Part shown: in pieces, positions 21,464 through 32,087 of the stretch | Numbering within the stretch: position 1 is the first letter of the stretch | How the letters are laid out: every line of letters starts with the position of its first letter | Source: Cordilura impudica | Lineage: Eukaryota > Arthropoda > Insecta > Diptera > Scathophagidae | Assembly: GCA_963682025.1 (NCBI GenBank) | Contig: OY821517.1 | Coordinates: 228,821,928 to 228,885,927, forward strand | DNA length: 64,000 bases | Direction of reading: 5' to 3' | Notes under the pieces: model-generated | What the model was told of the DNA's origin: nothing | The model's input: only the letters and a program-made list of their open reading frames with translations | Database searches by the model: none | Program-made: the position numbers and the translations under genes

Positions 21464-21589
21464 AAAGAAGAAAATTAAAAAAAAATAATTCTCATTTTAT
21501 GCATTTTGCAAATGTCAGCTTGTTTAGCAAATTATATCTTTTACTGCCATTTGCACAATTTTTCCGTTATTTTAGAAAATTGAAAATGA

Positions 21590-21669
21590 ATTATCGCAAG
21601 TCTGATTTGAACAAGCAAACACAGGATTTGTAGGCAACAACTCTTACCACTCTGCCACATACGAGCTGT
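21590..21669 (-). ncRNA. tRNA-like sequence (tRNA pseudogene or SINE head)
   Basis: The minus strand reads CTCGTATG, then TGGCAGAGTGGTAAGAG (21641-21657), a good internal Pol III A box, and GTTCAAATC (21604-21612), a B box, with 28 bp between. The arrangement and an anticodon-like loop resemble a tRNA, but acceptor arms (TCGTATG versus ACTTGCGA) do not pair, so a functional tRNA is unlikely. A tRNA-derived SINE head or tRNA pseudogene is the best reading. Confidence 0.5.
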
Positions 21670-22161
21670 TGAATGTTTTAACCATGATATGCAAATCTTA
21701 ATTTTTTATATCTTAAATATATTAATCGTTTATATACTTTGAAAACTTAGTCTAGACAATAATTTTAAGATTATCTTGGCTAAAGTTGTACATTCAAACA
21801 TTTCTAGCAACAATATTTTTGTGGATAATATTAGAAACAATGTTTGTGCTGAAGTCAACACTCTTATTGGCTCGAGCGAATTTTGAGTTTGCACATCCCC
21901 TCGTATGTATGATTCTTGATCATACCCAATTGTTTCGTCACAATATTTAGGCCGTCGTTGGCGGTACACGAACTTTAAATATAGCTACACTCGAACATGT
22001 CTATCGTTAATCTATTGTTTTTAGTCGTACACGTGCACGTACACAATCCGTCTGTCTGTGGAAATCATGCTCATTCACAAAAAAGTTACGATAATATCAT
22101 TTGCCATTATTCCCACCAGGTTGGTATTTAAAACGGGGTAAATCGGAGATCATTGTGCTTA
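21670..22161. other. Unassigned stretch
   Basis: A minus-strand frame at 21730-21969 has fairly complex composition (VYRQRRPKYCDETIGYDQES at its start) but no recognised family. Around 22040 a CCGTCTGTCTGTGG tract resembles fam-A. Confidence 0.3.
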
Positions 22162-22165
22162 GATA

Positions 22166-23015
22166 AGTTAACACATTTAAAATTCATTTCTTATAATGGA
22201 ATGAACCATATAATTATAAGTCAAAGTTAACATATTTAAAGTTCATTCCATTCTTCAAATGGAATGAACCATATGAAAATAAATAAATCATGTCGCAAGT
22301 TGATACCTGTTTCTGCTGACGTTATGTCTAGCACTTATGGGAACAACTGAAGACAAAAATATACACAACATCAGCAATTGAATCGCACGAGAATCCGCTG
22401 CGACGCACTTGTTGATGTTTCACACATGAACAAAAAAATTATAAAGAAAAATTCCACAACATCAGCACACGTAACCGTTGCAATGCGAGTGTTGATGTTT
22501 GCGATCGCTTTGATTAATTCAGTTGTCGTGGTTACTAAATTCAGTCGTCGATTTAGTCTCTAAGCAAAAACAATAATAAAAAGAAATTATAAAAATTAAT
22601 TTAATATAAATGAATTTAAATTAATGGAAATTGTAAAACTCTATTTTTGATTTAATAAAAGATTGAAATAAGCAAAAAAATATTTGCTAAAATCTATCTG
22701 AAACAATAAAGAGAAAATTGTGCATAAAAATTAATGGAAATTGTAAAACTCTATTTTTGATTTAATAAAAGATTGAAATAATAAAAAAAACATTTGTTAA
22801 AATCTATCTGAAACAATAAAGAGAAAATTGTGAATAAAAATTAATGGAAATTGTAAAACTCTATTTTTGATTTAATAAAGGATTGAAATAATCAAAAAAC
22901 ATTTGTTAAAATAAAGAGAAAATTGTGAACTAAAAATTAATGGAAATTGTAAAACTCTATTTTTGACTTAATAAAAGATTAAAATAAACAAAAAAACATT
23001 TGTTAAAACCTATCT
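22166..23015 (+). repeat. 5' LTR with internal ~80-110-bp tandem units
   Basis: 850 bp, starting AGTTAACACATT and ending AACCTATCT. The 3' part (22617-23015) holds four tandem units beginning TTAATGGAAATTGTAAAACTC with decreasing length (about 112, 108, 95, 80 bp). The 5' part carries inverted GTTCATTCCATT / AATGGAATGAAC motifs. Promoter signals are not obvious. Confidence 0.9.
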
Positions 23016-23026
23016 GGCGGCCGAGC
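23015..23026 (+). other. Presumed primer-binding site
   Basis: TGGCGGCCGAGC directly follows the LTR (sharing its final T), where minus-strand synthesis is primed. I cannot name the matching tRNA. Confidence 0.55.
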
Positions 23027-23897
23027 TAAAAATAAACCTAATTGACCCAAAGAAGTGCCACAAATCTTACGGAAAACAAAGTGCTACAGATAACAAAAGT
23101 ACCACTAAAAATCCAAACAAAACAGTGCCACTAACTCTACAAAAAATCTGAAGTGCCACTAGAATCCTACGGAATATCACAACAAGGAAAAAGGCCACTT
23201 AGTAAGCAGCAACCAGCTAAAAAGGAGTTCGAGTTTTTGCGAGCAGCCACTTGTGGATATCATCGACGACTCCAGACATTATGAAATTGCCTGTAGCAGG
23301 AATCCTAACGTAAGTTAAAAATAAGATTAATAAAGTAAGCCTAATTTTTTATTTGAATAATTAAGATTAATAAAGTAAGCCTTGTAATAGAAAAGAAAAG
23401 TGAAAAAAACTAATTTTTTGTCTTGAATAATTAAGATTAATAAAGTAAGCCTTGTATTGAAATAACTTGAATAATTAAGAGAAAAGAAATTTTAAAGAAT
23501 TAAAAATACTATTTTTTTTTGAAATATCTTAAACTAAGAGAAAAGAAAAAGTAAAGAAATAAAAATACTAATTTTTTGATTGAAATATCTTGAATAACTA
23601 AGAGATTTGTGAAAATAGAAAAAGAGAGGACTAGAAGTTTGAATGTGATTGATTGTTAAAAACTAACTGATCACTGATTTTGTATAATTGGGAAATATAA
23701 GGTAAAATCTTGTAATAATTCAAAATAATTATTCGAATATAAACAAATTAAAAGTGAAACTGTAGATTTTAACAAAAGTGAACATATAAGAAAATTGAAA
23801 TAGGGTTCGCGATCGTAAATAATACTTTTAGGATCTGATAGAAAAGGGTCGCAAATTAAATTTCCGAAAAAAAGAGGAGACAGAAAAAGGAAACATA
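23027..23897 (+). other. Errantivirus untranslated leader
   Basis: About 870 bp between primer site and gag ATG, with repeated AGTGCCACTA / AGTGCCACAA motifs (23050-23170) and TTAAGATTAATAAAGTAAGCCT repeated around 23320-23460. No coding frame is recognised. Confidence 0.6.
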
Positions 23898-24910
23898 ATG
23901 TCAAATCCTTGTAACTTAATTAGGCCCCCAGTGTTGGGAAATATTAACGTAAATGTTCCCCCAAATCCAAACGCAAATCCAAACCCAAATCCTAATCAAA
24001 ATATGAACCAAAATCCCGCTCCTACTTTGCAAGCGGCACCCGATCTAACAAATTTGATAAGGAATATAGCTTTTCAGAGTCTAAACGCGGACGGACGAGA
24101 GATGTTGCGAAATTTAAATAATGTTGATATTGACCCAATGATAGTGAGAGATCAGACAATAGACGAAAGATTTCAAGACAATTTAGGAGAAATGGACTAA
24201 ATCCCATTACGCCAATAAAGGCGATTTGCGACCCTTAGAATATCAATTGACGTGTTTGATTCAGGGACGAAATTCGACACAGGAGTTTTATCAGAGAGTC
24301 TACTTTCACTTGTCTCTTATATTGAACAATATAGGATGTATGGAAATTGGTCAGAAATCGGTGCAGTTGTTGACGGAAAATTATGGCAATAAGGCTCTGG
24401 ACACGTTCATCAGAGGCCTGGCCGGCGATCTACCTAGACTCCTCGGCACGAGAGAACCGAAATCTCTGCCTGAAGCACTACACCTTTGCTTGAAGCAAGA
24501 AAACCAAAAATTCCGTACATATCATGCTAATCACCAAAATGACTTCGCTAGAAAGACAAACAATCACGTTAGACCATCGTTGCCTTCTAGAAACTTCCAA
24601 CCACCTAGGCAGATCTACCCGGAATTGACTTTCATCCCACCACCTCAACAAATAGCAGGACCAAATGTACGTCATTCACAATATTTTCCTCAAAGGTAAA
24701 ACACACCTTTCATAAGACCACAGCAAGCACATCAGGCAAACCCTTACACGAATCCTCCACCAAGACCCATTGCAATGAAACCAAGCACGAGACCTGAGCC
24801 CATGGACATAGATAGAAGCATAAGATCCAACGTAGTAAACTATGCTAATAGGCAGGATTTTAGATACGCAGGAAAATGCCAGGAAAAATCCAACCTAACT
24901 AACCTTTGAA
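23898..24910 (+). pseudogene. Errantivirus Gag, frameshifted
   Basis: ATG at 23898 opens a 100-codon frame with an Asn-Pro repeat stretch (NPNANPNPNPNQN) and a helical segment, ending at a stop near 24200. 24226-24699 continues in another frame with a capsid-like region (LTCLIQGRNSTQEFYQRVYF; LDTFIRGLAGDLPRLLG; SLPEALHLCLKQEN). This latter pattern is the conserved C-terminal capsid helix series of gypsy-type Gag. After the stop at 24699 the same frame reads on to about 24908. No zinc knuckle is seen, as is usual for many errantivirus Gags. Structural protein of the particle; broken here. Confidence 0.75.
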
Positions 24911-25189
24911 AATCTAGAGAAATTTTCACCTAAATGCTAACCAAGGAGGTATAGAAGATTCTTTTTCCAAGGATGGCAAGACAGAATATGCGCAACACTA
25001 CCACAACTATGGCGAAGAAGTAACACTGATGAATATGGAGGAACAGAATATTGAAATAAATAGTGACCCATTAGACGAGCCAGAACAATACTATTGTAAC
25101 TACAACGATCAATATGCAAACTACAGCAAAATTTTAACCATTATGATAATATTGATTTCGCAGACATCAATTTTTTAGGCTAAGGAATT

Positions 25190-25680
25190 CGTCGTTGCCC
25201 TACTTCGAATGTGGAACAAAAAACGGCAAAATTTATAGAATATTGGTGGACACAGGATCCAACAAAAATTACATTAAACCACATTTAGCTAAGAACATAA
25301 AAAAAACAACGAAAGTTTTTATGCCAACTCAGTAGGAGGACGTATGAAAATCACCGAACATACGGACGTGAATCTTTTTAATCTAGGGGATTGCAAATTG
25401 AAATTTTTCCTTCTTCCATCACTAAATTTTTTTGACGCAATTTTGGGTAACGACAGCTTTAGGGATCTGTCCGCGGTGGTTCACACCAAACACAACTATA
25501 TGATAATCAGGATTAAGATACGGCTTAAGCAGCTGATTAAACAAGATGTTAACCTTATTGAGATACGGGATAATCATATGAATAAATCACAAAAACAAGC
25601 TATGAAAATTTTATTGCACTAACACGCATGGCTTTTCTCCGAACCCAACAAAAAATACCTATACCACGAGAGTGATGGCC
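25190..25680 (+). pseudogene. Errantivirus protease and linker
   Basis: About 25246 reads ILVDTGSNKNYI, the retropepsin active site. 25344-25622 then gives SLNFFDAILGNDSF, the second protease block, followed by the linker to RT. The two lie in different frames and the latter ends in a stop at 25622. Between Gag and protease, 24911-25190 is unreadable gag-pol junction. Confidence 0.7.
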
Positions 25681-25732
25681 AGTATCCGAACAAAATCCGA
25701 CACCCCGTTATACCAAATATTTCCCTTACCAT

Positions 25733-26266
25733 ATGGCCTTAAAGGAGGAGGTCGAGAAACAAATAGGAGAGCTACTGGAGGATGGAATTATGCTGTCTCA
25801 ATTAGGAGAAAACAAATTTTTCTCTATTATCAACTTAAAAAGCGGCTTTCACCAGATTCCCTTAAAGGAATCTGACGTAGAGAAGACTGCTTTCTCACTG
25901 TACAATGGGAAATACGAATTCACACGTTTGCCCTTCGGATTGAAGAACGCTCCGGCAATTTTTCAACGTGCTTTGGATGATATACTGCGACAACATATAG
26001 GAAAAATATGCTACGTCTACATAGACGACATAATTATATTTAGCAAAGATGAAATGTCCCATGCCAAACATATACACGAGATATTTACCACGCTGAGAAT
26101 GGCCAACATGAAGGTCCAATTGGACAAGTACGAATTCTTCAAGGAAAAGGTGGAATTTCGTGGATTTGTGGTTTCTTCAGAGGGTATAACAACTAACCCC
26201 TCCAAAGTCAGGGCAATAACGGACTTTCCATATCCAAAAATACTCTTAAGAGGAGAGGTAGAGTAG
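25733..26266 (+). pseudogene. Errantivirus reverse transcriptase, internally deleted
   Basis: The frame opens KEEVEKQIGELLEDGI and jumps directly to LSQLGENKFFSIINLKSGFH, so roughly 60 residues with the first RT fingers motifs are missing while the frame is preserved. Palm motif A has Asn for the catalytic Asp (SIIN). ICYVYIDDIIIFSKDE keeps the YIDD motif, and the thumb follows to ITTNPSKVRAITDFPYPK. It ends at a stop before the connection domain, which is read in another frame toward 26385. Inactive. Confidence 0.85.
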
Positions 26267-26384
26267 AGTCTCCAAGAACCAAACCAAAAAGACGACAATA
26301 CACCTTAACGAAGACGCAAAGGAGGCAGTCGGCAAGACTAAGAACGCGTTAATATCGAACGAAGTAATTCTAACATACCCGGAT

Positions 26385-28061
26385 TTGCAGAAGGAATTTC
26401 ACCTGACCACAGACACATCAAATTATGCTATAGGCGCAGTTTTGGAACAGGGAGGAAAACCGATAACATTTATATCTAGAACGTTGAATAAGCCAGAGGA
26501 AAACTATGCTGCCAACGAGAAAGAAATGCTCGCCATTATTTGGGCTTTAAAAGCTTTGAGGAACTATCTGTACGGCACCATGAAAATAAAAATATTCACA
26601 GATCATCAACCACTTACGTATGCGTTGAGCAATAAGAACAACAACTCAAAACTAAAAAGGTGGAAAGCTATACTGGAGGAGTATGATTATGAGCTTAAAT
26701 ACAAGCCCGGTAGAACAAACATAGTTGCGGATGCCCTATCCAGACCTGGTCAGGTGAATTCAATGTCGGTCGCTACTAACTCCGACGATAGCTCAGGACA
26801 CGACCTCATACCTGCCGTCGAGGCCCCAATCAAGGCATTTCGTAACCAAATCTGGATACTGACAGGACTGGAGGATGACTACCAATTTAAAATACCTTTC
26901 CCAACTTATAACAGATATGTAATTACTAAACCCGAATATTCAGAGGACGCTTTAACGACCATTCTGAGACGATATCTTAACCCTTCTGTGGTTAACGGTC
27001 TATTTACATCAGAGAAAATAGTGGCACAGATTCAGAAAATTTATCCCACCAAATTCCATATATTTAAAACTAGATTCACACAAAGCCAAGTAGAAGACCT
27101 GGAATCGCTCGAACAACAGGATCAACAGATTATATTGGAACACAGAAAAGCTCATAGAAATGCGGTGGAGAATAAGAAACAGCTCATAGAAAAGTTTTAC
27201 TTTCCGAGAATGTTTGCGAGGATCAAAAATATAGTAAAACAGTGTAGAACATGCGCCGAGAACAAATACGACAGGCACCCGAATAATATAAAATTGAAGT
27301 CAATCCCAAAACCAAAATATCTTGTTCAAATACTTTACGTGGACATATATATTGCGGAAAAGAGGCTTGTTTTGACGGCGATAGACAAATTCTCGAAGTA
27401 CGCCCAGACTAGATTATTGAAATCTAGATCAGCCGAGGATATACGCGAACCGGTCAGGCAAATACTATTTGCCTTCGGAGTTCCAGAGACAATAGCGATT
27501 GATAACGAAAAATCGCTGAATTCCAGTTCAATAACTTTCATGATGGAGGACAAATTGAAAATAAAGATATACAGAACACCACCTTACACCAGTACATCAA
27601 ACATACAGGTGGAGAGATTTCATTCAACACTCTCCGAAATTCTTAGATGTCTTAAGAATGAAGATACGGAGAGATCCTTTGAAGAACTCCTCGACAGGGC
27701 AATTTACGAATATAACTTTTCCATACATTTAACGACAGGACAAAGGCCACTGGAAACTTTTTTCGGATGCAGAGTGTATATAGATCCGGAACAGTACAGG
27801 AAAGCTAGACAGACCACTATACAGAGACTGAAAGAAAAACAGGAAAGGGACTTGAATTTCCACAACAAGAATAGGAACATGGTAAAGGAGTATACACCAG
27901 GTCAAACTGTATATGTGAAGATAAATAAACGATACGTCACTAAGCTTTCTGCGCGATACAGAAAAGAGGTAGTTAAGGAGGACAAACCCTCCCTAGTTCT
28001 AACAGAATCAGGCAGACTGGTTCATAAAAATCTGATAAAAAAAACTGAGGCTTTTTCGTAA
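26385..28061 (+). CDS. Errantivirus RNase H and integrase, 558-codon open frame
   Basis: RNase H: TTDTSNYAIGAVLEQ near residue 7, NEKEMLAIIWALKALRNYLY near 45, and FTDHQPLTYAL near 68. Integrase: His-rich zinc arm with CRTCAENK near 285; core with LYVDIYIAEKR (first Asp, about residue 315), FGVPETIAIDNEKS (second Asp, about 374) and NIQVERFHSTLSEI (Glu, about 410); then YEYNFSIHLTTGQRPLETF and a basic C-terminal domain. All catalytic D, D, E residues are present. This is the C-terminal part of Pol, cut off from RT by a frameshift upstream, so it has no start of its own in the native gene. Would insert element DNA at TATA-like 4-bp targets. Confidence 0.9.
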   Translation: MQKEFHLTTDTSNYAIGAVLEQGGKPITFISRTLNKPEENYAANEKEMLAIIWALKALRNYLYGTMKIKIFTDHQPLTYALSNKNNNSKLKRWKAILEEYDYELKYKPGRTNIVADALSRPGQVNSMSVATNSDDSSGHDLIPAVEAPIKAFRNQIWILTGLEDDYQFKIPFPTYNRYVITKPEYSEDALTTILRRYLNPSVVNGLFTSEKIVAQIQKIYPTKFHIFKTRFTQSQVEDLESLEQQDQQIILEHRKAHRNAVENKKQLIEKFYFPRMFARIKNIVKQCRTCAENKYDRHPNNIKLKSIPKPKYLVQILYVDIYIAEKRLVLTAIDKFSKYAQTRLLKSRSAEDIREPVRQILFAFGVPETIAIDNEKSLNSSSITFMMEDKLKIKIYRTPPYTSTSNIQVERFHSTLSEILRCLKNEDTERSFEELLDRAIYEYNFSIHLTTGQRPLETFFGCRVYIDPEQYRKARQTTIQRLKEKQERDLNFHNKNRNMVKEYTPGQTVYVKINKRYVTKLSARYRKEVVKEDKPSLVLTESGRLVHKNLIKKTEAFS

Positions 28062-29589
28062 AAATTCTTTTTTTTTTCTTTTTCCGCTCTTCAGACTATG
28101 CGCAGTGGCGATAGCCGCGAATATGCAAATCCTTGACTACACAACATCCCAAGTAGTGACAATTGACTCAGGGCCAGCAAAGTTACAAACAAGAAATTTT
28201 AGGATCATCCATGTGATAGAGTTGCACTACTATGACGACGCAATAAATAATTTGGAAACAGCAATTAACACATGATAAGTAAAACACCCCCTGTATCCCA
28301 TCCTTTCATCACTAATAAACCAATCGAAAATTTACCTCAATAGAATCAAGATAAAAAGACTATTCAAAAAGAGATCGTTAGATTTTCTGGGTTCCGCTTG
28401 GAAATGGATAGCCGGGAGCCCGGACCATGGTGATTATAACATTTTGACGGACAAAATGGAAAACGTACTGGAGAATAACAATAGACAGGTAATAATTAAC
28501 AAACTGACGAATGAAGAAATCAACGAAATCACTAAGGCTACCAATGACATAATAAAATTCGAGAAAGAAAGAGGGGAAGTCGAGTTGGATTTGATTCTGC
28601 AAATAAAATATAAGCTGGAGATTATAAAGGAAGAGTTGACAAATATAACATACGCTATCCACTGTGCGAAAGCAAACATGGCAAATTCATTCGTTTTGTC
28701 AGATAAGGAGATGGAGATTACCGAAAAATTTCTAGGTGACGAAAATGTTCCTTTTATTAACATCGACGAGGCATTGGAGTTCGCCGAAATTAAAATTGCC
28801 GCTGGCGAGGATTGTCTAGTTTACATCTTGAGTTTGCCCGTGACGGAAAAGGGTGATTGTAGCTCGTTGGAAATAAGATCAGTTAAGAAAGGGGAGATTA
28901 TAAACAAGATAGAATACGAATCGGTTCTTTTGTGTCAGGAGAAAATATACGGAAAGGGAGGTAATTGCAAATCATATAATAATCTAACAATTTGCCCACA
29001 AGAGAAAGCAGAAGACATTTCAGGTAGTACATGGATACCGAACCTCTTAAAGAGCAGGGCAAATAACTGTACTAAAATAAATAGCCAACATGTAAAATTA
29101 GTTGACGAAATCTCGGCGGACATAATTTTCCTGAATGACTTTAATGGCTTGATCAGATTCAATAACGAAACCCTAAATTTAAGCGGTACTTACCTGTTGA
29201 GACACCATAATGCGGATATGGAAATAGACGATGTCGTTTACATTTCAAGGGAAACTACAATTTACAAACCATTGCCGGCAATTTTGCAACCGACAAATAA
29301 TAATAACGAAACTAAGGAAATGTTATCTTTGGAGGCTATTAAACAATTTCAGAACATAGAAACGAAAAATAAAAGGTCATTGAAAGGTAGAAATAAAGTC
29401 AATTTATCACTCAATATTGTATTGATTCTTGTAATCGGAATAATTGTCGTGTTTTTCTTGAGTAGGAAAAGAAACAATAAAGTGAATTTAGAAGTTAAAA
29501 CAACTGAGCACAGCGTGAACGAAATCGGACTTAAAGATTTACCCAAATTTTGTACTGTTGAGTTATCGACCGAGGACGCTCGAAATTAA
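28057..29589 (+). pseudogene. Errantivirus Env (F-type envelope glycoprotein)
   Basis: One frame runs from about 28057 to the stop at 29587-29589, broken only by two adjacent stops at 28273-28278. It starts with a hydrophobic, signal-like segment (FFFLFPLFRLCAVAIAA, about 28072-28125). After the stops, RLFKKRSLDFLG includes a basic furin-like cleavage site, followed by GSAWKWIAGSPDHGD, a hallmark of gypsy Env and baculovirus F-type fusion proteins. Several Cys residues lie between 28810 and 29080, and a membrane segment (VLILVIGIIVVFFLS, about 29411-29460) with a short tail precedes the 3' LTR. Family role: membrane fusion in cell-to-cell spread. Broken in this copy. Confidence 0.85.
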
Positions 29590-30024
29590 GGGCGGAGGAG
29601 TTAACACATTTAAAATTCATTTCTTATAATGGAATGAACCATATAATTATAAGTAAAAGTTAACATATTTAAAGTTCATTCCATTCCATATGAAAATAAA
29701 TTAATCATGTCGCAAGTTGATACCTGTTTCTGCTGACGTTATGTCTAGCACTTATGGGAACAACTGAAGACAAAAATTTACACAACATCAGCAATTGAAT
29801 CGCACGAGTATCCGCTGCGATGCACTTGTTGATGTTTCACGCATGAACAAAAAAATTATAAAGAAAAATTCCACATCACCAGCAATTGTGACGCACACGT
29901 AACCGTTGCAATGCAATTGTTGATGTTTGCGATCGCGTTGATAAATTCAGTCGTCGATTTAGTCTCTAAGCAAAAACAATAATAGAAAGAAACTATAAAA
30001 AATAATTTAATGTAAATGAATTTA

Positions 30025-30598
30025 AATGGTGCGTGGTAAAGAAGAAGAAAGCATATATTTCAAAAATTCATAACTGCGCTGTATTCTTAATCGGACCGGT
30101 TTCTGGCATTTCAGCCTTCATCAGCGATTTATTGAACATTGTGATAATTGTTATGTTTTAATTGAATAGATTGTTTCTATATGAAAATTTTTTCTACTTA
30201 GGGCGGCCGTGAGGTTTTGAACCATGAATCTTCACATACACTCGTACTTGCACTTTTTGGTCAGCGCTTTAACACACTCACCTAAAGTCAGGCCTACGAG
30301 CAGTGTGGTTAGATTCAGTTTTCGTACCATACAGCTTTACTTTGTATTAATTTCAGAAGATACAACTCTGTCCAAACAAACAATCGTTATTTTTGAATTT
30401 TTGAATATTTTTTGCATTTATACTTCTAATTTCCACTATTCTCAGTTTTCGTAAGAGTTGTCATATGTGATGTACGGTTTTGTACATACCTACATATGCA
30501 CTTTTACATATATTTGAGATGACGCTTTGAAGCGAAGAAATTTTTTTGTTTGTTAGATTTAATCATTTTTCAGACATATTGCAATTACTGCAAATTTT
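30025..30598 (-). mobile_element. Insertion in LTR: small element with tRNA-like segment and hammerhead motif
   Basis: Absent from the 5' LTR, so it inserted after the provirus or was lost from the other LTR. On the minus strand the order is: a segment with A-box-like CGCTTTAACACACTCAC complement (30265-30281) and B-box-like GGTTCAAAACC (30213-30223), then the hammerhead motif (30089-30129), then a 3' part ending ACCACGCACCA at about 30026. No protein is encoded. Penelope-like elements carry hammerheads in their terminal repeats, so this could be a solo Penelope terminal repeat; a tRNA-headed SINE with a ribozyme is the alternative. Exact ends are uncertain. Confidence 0.6.
30089..30129 (-). 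ncRNA. Hammerhead ribozyme motif (minimal, short helix III)
   Basis: On the minus strand: AATCG (helix I, 30125-30129), CTGATGA core (30118-30124), a GGC...GCC helix II around a TGAAAT loop, GAAA core (30100-30103), CCG, then GTC (30094-30096) as cleavage site, and CGATT (30089-30093), the exact complement of AATCG. All conserved hammerhead core bases are present in the right order and helix III is only 1-2 bp, the form described for Penelope-like elements and retrozymes. Such RNAs self-cleave, usually best as dimers. Activity is not shown by sequence alone. Confidence 0.7.
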
Positions 30599-30793
30599 AA
30601 TTGTGAATAAAAATTAATGGAAATTGTAAAACTCTATTTTTGATTTAATAAAAGATTGAAATAATCAAAAAAACATTTGTTAAAATAAAGAGAAAATTGT
30701 GAACTAAAAATTAATGGAAATTGTAAAACTCTATTTTTGACTTAATAAAAGATTAACATAAACAAAAAAACATTTGTTAAAACCTATCTGATA

Positions 30794-31340
30794 CAAGCAA
30801 AAATATGTAGATACCTCTAAAAAAACATAAAATCCAGTGCGTTTATTGTAATATTTTAGTGGTTGAACATAATAGTTGTACAACAATATTCACAGTTCAA
30901 AAAAAGCCACAAAAAATGATTCAATCATACCAACAAACACAACTACCATGAGCTATGTCAGTAGTTTTGCCACATATTTTTTTTATCGCCAATATGAAAG
31001 AAAAAATAGAATCCCTAACGAAAAAGGAAAAATGAAAAATGAAAAATTAAATGGAAAGTGAAAAAAGAAAAATGAAATATGGAAAATTAAGAATGAAAAA
31101 TGAAAAATTAATAACGAAACTTGAGAAATGAAAAGTGAAAAATTAAAACTGAAAAATGAAAAATGAAAATTGAAAAACGAAAAATGAAAAACTAAAAATG
31201 GAAATTGAAAATTTAAAAATTAAGGATTGAAAATTGAAAATTAAAAATTAAAAATTAAATATTAAAAATAAAAAATTAGAAATTAAAAATTACTAGCTAA
31301 TTCAGATAAAAAGATTTTAAAATTTGCTTTTTTTTAATAT
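30794..31340 (-). mobile_element. Fam-C repeat fragment with ATTTTC-type minisatellite
   Basis: Reads, on the minus strand, AATTTTTAATTTTCATTTTTC-type repeats (31010-31300 plus-strand coordinates) followed by TTTTTTCTTTCATATTGGCG and a region with TTGTACAACTATTATGTTCA. The same order is found at 45400-45740, so this is an inverted partial copy of fam-C. Confidence 0.65.
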
Positions 31341-31733
31341 TAATACATATCTGAAAATTTTTAGCCAAGAATCAGTTGATTTTTTTTTTTTTTTTTAATT
31401 ATCATGAATTATATCAAAACTTTTTTTTAGGGATCAAACTTTGGGTGTTATAACGCTGACTGCGTTATATAATGAATTTCATTAGGGGTTTTCTACTCTA
31501 CTAAAGGAAACATAATGCCATTTTTCAACTTTTTTTTCTTTTCTTTATTAATTTGCAATCTATCATATGATAATAATTTTGATACAATCCGGTATAATAA
31601 AAATAAGCATTATGTATATTACATCATTATGTAATATCACTACTATAATTTAATAATTAAATAATTTATATACAAAATAACATTAGGATAGTTTCAGAAA
31701 TTTATACAATTATACAATATATTTACAATATAT
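31341..31733. other. AT-rich non-coding stretch
   Basis: Poly-T runs and low-complexity sequence. The last ~50 bp may be 3' UTR of the LINE that follows on the minus strand. Confidence 0.4.
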
Positions 31734-32087
31734 TTATATTCGCTTCAATATTTTTGTTTCATTGGTGTCATCTAATAAATAAATGGCTAATCTATGGGAG
31801 TGATAACTCAATCTATTTAAATATTTGTCCGCAAACTTTTTGATTTCATCCTTCACTTTCGGTATGTTGAGATCATTATGAATTGTATTATTTTTCACAA
31901 ACCATGGTGAGTTCAGAATAGTCCGCAGTGACTTAAATTGAAATCTCTGCCATATTTCCACATTGGAATTGCTCGCAGTTCCCCAGAGGAGGATACCATA
32001 TGTCCAAATTGATTTGATGACTTTGTAATGTCGTATTTTATTTTCTTCGCTTAGCTGCGATTTCGAACGAAGAAGCCTATACAACGT

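Larger units (their letters stand above)
22166..30789 (+). mobile_element. Errantivirus-type (gypsy) provirus, plus strand, nearly full length
   Basis: LTRs starting AGTTAACACA flank gag, pol and env-like frames in canonical order. The 4-bp target duplication is GATA on both sides (22162-22165, 30790-30793). A polypurine tract (AAGGGCGGAGG) precedes the 3' LTR. Lesions include frameshifts in gag, an internal deletion removing early RT motifs, RT motif A change and in-frame stops in env; the RNase H-integrase part remains open. The 3' LTR has an unrelated ~570-bp insertion and fewer internal repeat units than the 5' LTR, so the provirus is not recent. Not competent. Confidence 0.9.
29599..30789 (+). 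repeat. 3' LTR with internal insertion
   Basis: Starts AGTTAACACATT and ends AACCTATCT, followed by GATA. It matches the 5' LTR except that an unrelated ~570-bp segment (about 30025-30598) interrupts it and only two of the four tandem units remain. Confidence 0.9.

Noticed and set aside
21730..21969. Minus-strand 79-codon frame of complex composition
   Set aside because: No recognised motif, no splice context, and start and end coincide with no other feature; left as unassigned.
22378..22563. 61-codon plus-strand frame
   Set aside because: Lies inside the errantivirus 5' LTR; the 3' LTR counterpart does not keep it.
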